Of a stretch of DNA of 64,000 bases, positions 59,729-64,000 are shown piece after piece. The stretch's first letter is position 1; each line of letters begins with the position of its first letter. The notes below the pieces were generated by a model that saw only the letters and a program-made list of their open reading frames with translations, was not told the DNA's origin and made no database searches. Made by a program: the position numbers and the translations under genes. Where the stretch lies: contig NZ_AP014821.1 of the NCBI RefSeq assembly GCF_001548115.1, positions 3,413,262 through 3,477,261 on the forward strand, written 5' to 3'. The DNA is from Geminocystis sp. NIES-3709 (GTDB lineage Bacteria > Cyanobacteriota > Cyanobacteriia > Cyanobacteriales > Cyanobacteriaceae).

Positions 59729-62005
59729 ATGAATCACGTTAAGTGGAGAATTTCTCATACTCTTGATATTCCTGAATGGTTTTTTAAGCAAATTAAAGAT
59801 ATTACAAAAAAAGATAGTGTAAATTATTTAGCAAGATTACTTTGGAATAGAGGTATAAAAGATGTTGCTGGTTTGAAAGATTTATTGGATTTGAATGGTT
59901 ATCAATCTCCTTCGGCTTTTGAATTTGGGCAGGAAATAAAAAGGGGAATATCTCGTTTAGAAAAGGCTTGGAAACACAAGGAAAATATAGTTATTTGGGG
60001 AGATTCGAGGATTGATGGGGTGGTGGCTACTGCAATATTAATAGAGGGTTTAAAGCCTTTTTTTCAAGGGAATAATCTCTTGAATTATTATTTTTCAGAG
60101 GATAGTGTTAGGGGATTAAATTGTCAAGGTATCGATTTATTGATACAGAGAAAAGTAAATTTAATTGTAGCTGTAGATATGGGATGTGAAAGTCTTGAGG
60201 TTGTTTCTTATGCTCAAGGACAGGGTATCGATATAATTATGATTGATCATCATATTTTACCAGTCGATCGACCTGATGTTATTTCTTTTCTGAATCCTCT
60301 TAATTTTGCGGAAAATCATCCTTTTTATGATCTTACGGCGGTGGGAATTAGTTATAAATTATTAGAGGCTTTATATCAAAAATTTTCTGGACAATCTCCT
60401 GATAATCTTCTTGATTTGGTAGCTTTAGGATTATTGGCAAATAGAGGAGTTTTAAAAGGAGAATCTCGTTTTTTAGTGCAACGGGGGATTAAATTAATTC
60501 GACAAAAATATCGTCCTTATATTAAATTATTATCTGATAATTGCGAAGCTAATGACGATCGAGTTACTCATTATCAAAAAGGTTTAGGAATTAGAATTAA
60601 AGTATTTAATAGTATTTATAATAAAGAGAATTTATTGTTAAAATTATTAATTACTGATGACTTATCTTATCGAAGTAGATTGGCTGTAAAAGTTGAGCAA
60701 TCTTATCTGGTTTTTTTAGATTTACAACAAAAATTTCTTAAACAAATTAAAGAAAAAATAGTAAATATTGATTTATCTACAAATGGAGTTATTATTTTTA
60801 GTGATAGTCAATGGGATTATAAATTTTTAGCATTAACGGTTAATTATATTAGTCAAGAATATGGACATCCTACCATTTTATTCTCTATAGATGAAAACTT
60901 GATCGCTCATGGTTTTGCGTATTGTCATCAAGGTATAAATCTATGGGAATTGTTAAGCAATCAACAGGATTTACTATTGACTTTAACTAAATATCATCAA
61001 GACATAGAATTATCTTTACCAGCCGAAAATATTAATTTATTTAGAGATAATCTAAATCAACAATTAAGAAGTAAAATTAATCCTTATTTATTAACCGAAA
61101 ATATTGATATTGATTTAATCGTGACTGTAGAGAATTTAAGTAAAAATTTATTTGAAGAATTGGAATTAATTGAACCTTGTAGCTTAAATAATCCTTCTCC
61201 AAAATTGTTAATTCAAAATTGTTGGTTTACTAATATTTCCCATAAAAATATAAAAAGTAAAAATAATTCATATATACAGTATATTAAAACTTATTTTACT
61301 ATTCATGATAATAGTTGCGATCGAGGATTTTTAGGAGTTTGGGAAGGACATTATAGTAAAGAAATTAATCCTGAATCTCGTTATGATGTGATCGTAGAAT
61401 TAGACAAAAATATTCACAAAAGAAAATATTTTATTAGAATTATTGATTTAAAAATTGCTCAAGAAAATTTAACTGTTTATACTAATTTTAATAACCTTCC
61501 TACTATTATTGATTATCGATCGAATACCAATCAATTTGATACTATAGATAATGATGAAGTTTTATTAAAAGAATGTCCTTTACAATGGCAGGAAATTAGT
61601 AATAAATCTAAGGAAGCGATCGACTATGATAAAGATTTAATCTTAGCTTATAATCATGATAATAGCCTAAAAATTGAAGAATTATGGCAAAAATTAATTA
61701 TATTAATTAATAATAAGATTAAAGAAAATAAAACTATAACTATTGAAGAACTATTAGGAGTATTATCCATTAACAAAAATACCCTGAAAATTATCTTAAA
61801 CTCTTTAGAAAAAATCGGTATAAACTATCATAGTATAGATAATCAGATCAAATTTATACAAAATCAAACAACATTTACCTCAGAAAATTATCTCAAAACA
61901 AAAGATATTTTTCAAGAAATTATTTACCAAGAAAACTTACAAAAAACTTATTTTCATCAAGTTCCAATTTCTACTATTCAAGAAGAAATAATTAATCTGA
62001 ATTAA
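59729..62005 (+). CDS. RecJ/DHH-family paralogue with degenerate motifs
   Basis: The 758-residue protein follows RecJ in its first 430 residues but motifs have changed. Motif I is VIWGDSRIDGVVATAI instead of GDYDADG, motif II is VAVDMGCESLE, and motif III keeps IIMIDHHILP. The DHHA1 region reads LIAHGFAYCHQGINLWELL and has no GGHxxAAG. The remaining 300 residues contain an IELSLPAENINLF region and no known domain. It is probably inactive as a nuclease, or has a different substrate. A normal recJ is present at 50.6 kb. Confidence 0.8.
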   Translation: MNHVKWRISHTLDIPEWFFKQIKDITKKDSVNYLARLLWNRGIKDVAGLKDLLDLNGYQSPSAFEFGQEIKRGISRLEKAWKHKENIVIWGDSRIDGVVATAILIEGLKPFFQGNNLLNYYFSEDSVRGLNCQGIDLLIQRKVNLIVAVDMGCESLEVVSYAQGQGIDIIMIDHHILPVDRPDVISFLNPLNFAENHPFYDLTAVGISYKLLEALYQKFSGQSPDNLLDLVALGLLANRGVLKGESRFLVQRGIKLIRQKYRPYIKLLSDNCEANDDRVTHYQKGLGIRIKVFNSIYNKENLLLKLLITDDLSYRSRLAVKVEQSYLVFLDLQQKFLKQIKEKIVNIDLSTNGVIIFSDSQWDYKFLALTVNYISQEYGHPTILFSIDENLIAHGFAYCHQGINLWELLSNQQDLLLTLTKYHQDIELSLPAENINLFRDNLNQQLRSKINPYLLTENIDIDLIVTVENLSKNLFEELELIEPCSLNNPSPKLLIQNCWFTNISHKNIKSKNNSYIQYIKTYFTIHDNSCDRGFLGVWEGHYSKEINPESRYDVIVELDKNIHKRKYFIRIIDLKIAQENLTVYTNFNNLPTIIDYRSNTNQFDTIDNDEVLLKECPLQWQEISNKSKEAIDYDKDLILAYNHDNSLKIEELWQKLIILINNKIKENKTITIEELLGVLSINKNTLKIILNSLEKIGINYHSIDNQIKFIQNQTTFTSENYLKTKDIFQEIIYQENLQKTYFHQVPISTIQEEIINLN

Positions 62006-62092
62006 ACTCAGATATTGTATCAGTACAATAATACCAATGAGACAAAACGGGAAAAATCAATTTTTCATCTTCCCTTTTTCCTTTTCCCTCTC

Positions 62093-62122
62093 TTTACCGA
62101 GAATTTTATCTTGAACTGAGAT
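62093..62122 (+). repeat. 30-bp dispersed repeat, copy B
   Basis: TTTACCGAGAATTTTATC and TTGAACTGAGAT match the repeats at 31551 and 54262. It lies between the convergent RecJ paralogue and Crp-family genes, with pyrimidine-rich DNA before it. Confidence 0.5.
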
Positions 62123-62170
62123 AAGATCTATTCTTTATTTCTTAGATTCCGTTATCTGTTCAAATTAATC

Positions 62171-62962
62171 TTATTTAAGAGGCCACCATGATACTTTATC
62201 TCTAGTGGAACTATATACTTCTTTTAATTCTTCAGGTTTGAGGATGTAAATAATATCATCAGAAGTATCATTTTCTTTATCTAAGGTGATTAAACCTTCT
62301 TTTTGCATTCCTTTTAAAACTTGTTCAACAGTGCGCTGATTTAATTGACAGGCTTTAGCAATGACTTCAACGGATAAGTCAAAGGTATAAATTCCTTTTT
62401 CGTTGGGTTGACTTTGTAATTCTCTCTCTTGATAAATTAATGATCTTAATAATGCAGCCACAGCTTGAGGGGGATAAGTACTACAGTTTAATAAATGATA
62501 GGCAAATTTTTCCCTAAGTTCAAATAATTTAGCATATCGATCGCGTACAATATCGAAACGATCGTAAATTTGTTGTAAAGTATTAAGAGGTATTTTAGTA
62601 ATATAAGTCGTTTTATAAGCCTCTACCAAACTGGGAAAACTCTTACTAGCTAATCCATAACTAAAAGGAAGACTACGCATCCCAAAACAACCCCCACCAT
62701 AGGTAATTGAGATAATTCGATCGAGAGGGTTACTACGAACAATTACAGGGCCACCTTCTAAAATTATATAAAGACTATCTAAATTTTCATCGGGCAAAAA
62801 TGCGGTAAATACAGGACGATTAGAAAATAATTTTTCCTTCGTGAGGCTTTCTGGTGGTAAAAAAGAACTCAATTCTTCCTGATTTAATCCTTGAAACAGA
62901 TAAGAATTTTCTATAAGTGAAGTAATAATACTTGTTTCACTCAAATTTTTTTTCTTTGCCAT
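62171..62962 (-). CDS. Crp/Fnr-family transcriptional regulator
   Basis: The 263-residue protein has a cNMP-binding-type barrel (about 20-150: FQGLNQEELSSFLP, SLYIILEGGPVIVRS) and a C-terminal helix-turn-helix (about 195-245: VEVIAKACQLNQRTVEQVLK). The phosphate-binding cassette of true CRP is not seen, so cAMP binding is unlikely. NtcA is shorter (about 225) and not a close match. The target genes are unknown. It is divergent from dnaE with a 297-base gap. Confidence 0.86.
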   Translation of the reverse strand: MAKKKNLSETSIITSLIENSYLFQGLNQEELSSFLPPESLTKEKLFSNRPVFTAFLPDENLDSLYIILEGGPVIVRSNPLDRIISITYGGGCFGMRSLPFSYGLASKSFPSLVEAYKTTYITKIPLNTLQQIYDRFDIVRDRYAKLFELREKFAYHLLNCSTYPPQAVAALLRSLIYQERELQSQPNEKGIYTFDLSVEVIAKACQLNQRTVEQVLKGMQKEGLITLDKENDTSDDIIYILKPEELKEVYSSTRDKVSWWPLK

Positions 62963-63259
62963 TGTCCTGTAAGTTAATTAATTTTCTTTCTTAATTATAT
63001 TTTCCCACAGTTATGGACAACCTCAAGTTTAATTGCAATTTCATTTGATATAAAACCTATAAGTAACTTAAAACATTTTTAATATTTTTGTATTAAATAA
63101 ATATGAATTAGTATTGCTCAAGCTCGATGTAAGAAACTTTAATTAATAAGGGTTTAAAGGTGTTAATCAGAGAAAATTTGTGCAAATAAAAGTGTTTTTA
63201 AAAAAAAGTGCAAGTTAAGAAAGAGTAAAATAGATTAGTCGTTTTCAATTCCTCAGATA

Positions 63260-64000
63260 ATGTCTTTTGTTGGTTTACATATTCATACTGATTATAGTCT
63301 CCTCGATGGTGCTTCCCAAATTCCTGCTTTGATCGATCGTGCTACACAACTTAATATGCCTGCGATCGCCATTACCGATCATGGAGTGATGTATGGTGCA
63401 ATACAATTAATCAAAAATTGCATGAATAAAAATATTAAGCCAATTATTGGCAATGAAATGTATGTAATTAATGCAGACATAACCGAACAACAGAAAAAAA
63501 TTAGAAAATATCATCAAATTGTTTTGGCAAAAGATACTAAAGGTTATCAAAATTTAGTTAAATTAACCACTATTTCTCATCTTCAAGGAATGCAAGGAAA
63601 AGGGCCATTTGGACGACCTTGTATTAATAAAGAGTTATTAAAAGAATATCATGAAGGGTTAATCGTCACAAGTGCTTGTTTAGGAGGCGAAATTCCCCAA
63701 GCAATTTTGCAAGGAGATTATAAAAGAGCAAGGGAAGTAGCTAAGTGGTATAAAGGAGTTTTCGGTGATGATTTTTACTTAGAAATTCAAGATCATGGTT
63801 CTCAAGAGGATAGAATCGTCAATACTGAAATTGTTAAAATCAGTAAGAAATTAGAGATAAAAATAGTTGCAACGAATGATTCTCACTTTATTTCTTGTAA
63901 TGATGTAGAAGCCCATGACGCCCTTTTATGTATTAACACAAAGACAACTATTGATCAGTTAAAAAGACTGCGTTATTCAGGGACAGAATACCTTAAATCA
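63260..64000 (+). CDS. dnaE: DNA polymerase III alpha subunit, N-terminal part (partial)
   Basis: The frame starts at ATG 63260 and runs open to the end of the window (247 codons). The PHP domain is clear: [34 protein letters not shown] and NYVIN-like strands, then [18 protein letters not shown]. This is the start of DnaE, the replicative polymerase. In many cyanobacteria dnaE is split in two genes joined by a split intein; the window ends too early to test it. The 297-base gap upstream is AT-rich with no recognised RNA gene. Confidence 0.93.
   Translation, partial: MSFVGLHIHTDYSLLDGASQIPALIDRATQLNMPAIAITDHGVMYGAIQLIKNCMNKNIKPIIGNEMYVINADITEQQKKIRKYHQIVLAKDTKGYQNLVKLTTISHLQGMQGKGPFGRPCINKELLKEYHEGLIVTSACLGGEIPQAILQGDYKRAREVAKWYKGVFGDDFYLEIQDHGSQEDRIVNTEIVKISKKLEIKIVATNDSHFISCNDVEAHDALLCINTKTTIDQLKRLRYSGTEYLKS

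Overview
The window is chromosomal DNA of a low-GC cyanobacterium (roughly one third G+C), most like the unicellular Geminocystis/Cyanobacterium group. The evidence is a high-light-inducible (Hli) chlorophyll-binding miniprotein, a thylakoid-lumen cyclophilin of the TLP40/CYP38 type, an atp beta-epsilon gene pair, a group 2 sigma-70 factor, a plastid-type GNAT, many HIP1 octamers (GCGATCGC) and a very high density of CGATCG. I see no rRNA, tRNA, CRISPR array or prophage. The genus is an inference from composition and gene content.

Layout. 1-10 kb: a secreted PPC-like protein, a DprA-like Rossmann protein, cinA, a phytase-like esterase, rbgA/ylqF, pyruvate kinase, an Ap4A phosphorylase-like protein and a guanine-deaminase-like enzyme. 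10-16 kb: a 1487-residue beta-helix/Calx-beta/RTX protein, followed by a REC-GGDEF protein in which both domains look degenerate. 16-24 kb: a WecA/TagO-type transferase overlapping prmC, a glycosyltransferase, an amidase, a PP2C phosphatase, and a fusion of a MazG-like pyrophosphohydrolase to an acyl-CoA-dehydrogenase-like domain. 24-36 kb: atp epsilon and beta, ribD, a sigma factor, a class V aminotransferase followed by a perfect 16-copy heptamer array, an ABC exporter, guaA and msrA. 36-42 kb: an FHA-FHA-ABC transporter, a Uma2 protein, a methyltransferase and a succinate-semialdehyde dehydrogenase.

42-47 kb holds the most striking structure. An IS630-family element (43880-45113, 14-bp inverted repeats, TA target duplication) sits inside a large RTX/lipase gene. 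Removing the IS and one TA joins the flanking frames (42365-43877 and 45116-47332) into one 1243-codon reading frame without a stop. The transposase is itself broken by a 45-bp palindromic insert with an in-frame stop, placed directly after the first catalytic Asp. Once rejoined, the RTX/lipase protein has the same N-terminal and C-terminal modules as the 1487-residue protein at 10.9 kb, so the two are different passengers in one secretion chassis.

47-64 kb: an HpnB-like glycosyltransferase, an hli gene with a strong terminator, the lumenal cyclophilin, recJ, thrB, a GNAT, a compact cluster of SPFH protein, catalytically degenerate aldo/keto reductase and PLP aminotransferase, a lipoprotein with eight decapeptide repeats, a PIN-domain toxin-antitoxin pair, a second RecJ-like protein lacking key catalytic motifs, a Crp-family regulator, and the start of dnaE running off the end. 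Dispersed short repeats (heptamer arrays, 30-bp repeats, solitary IS630-type ends) lie between genes throughout.
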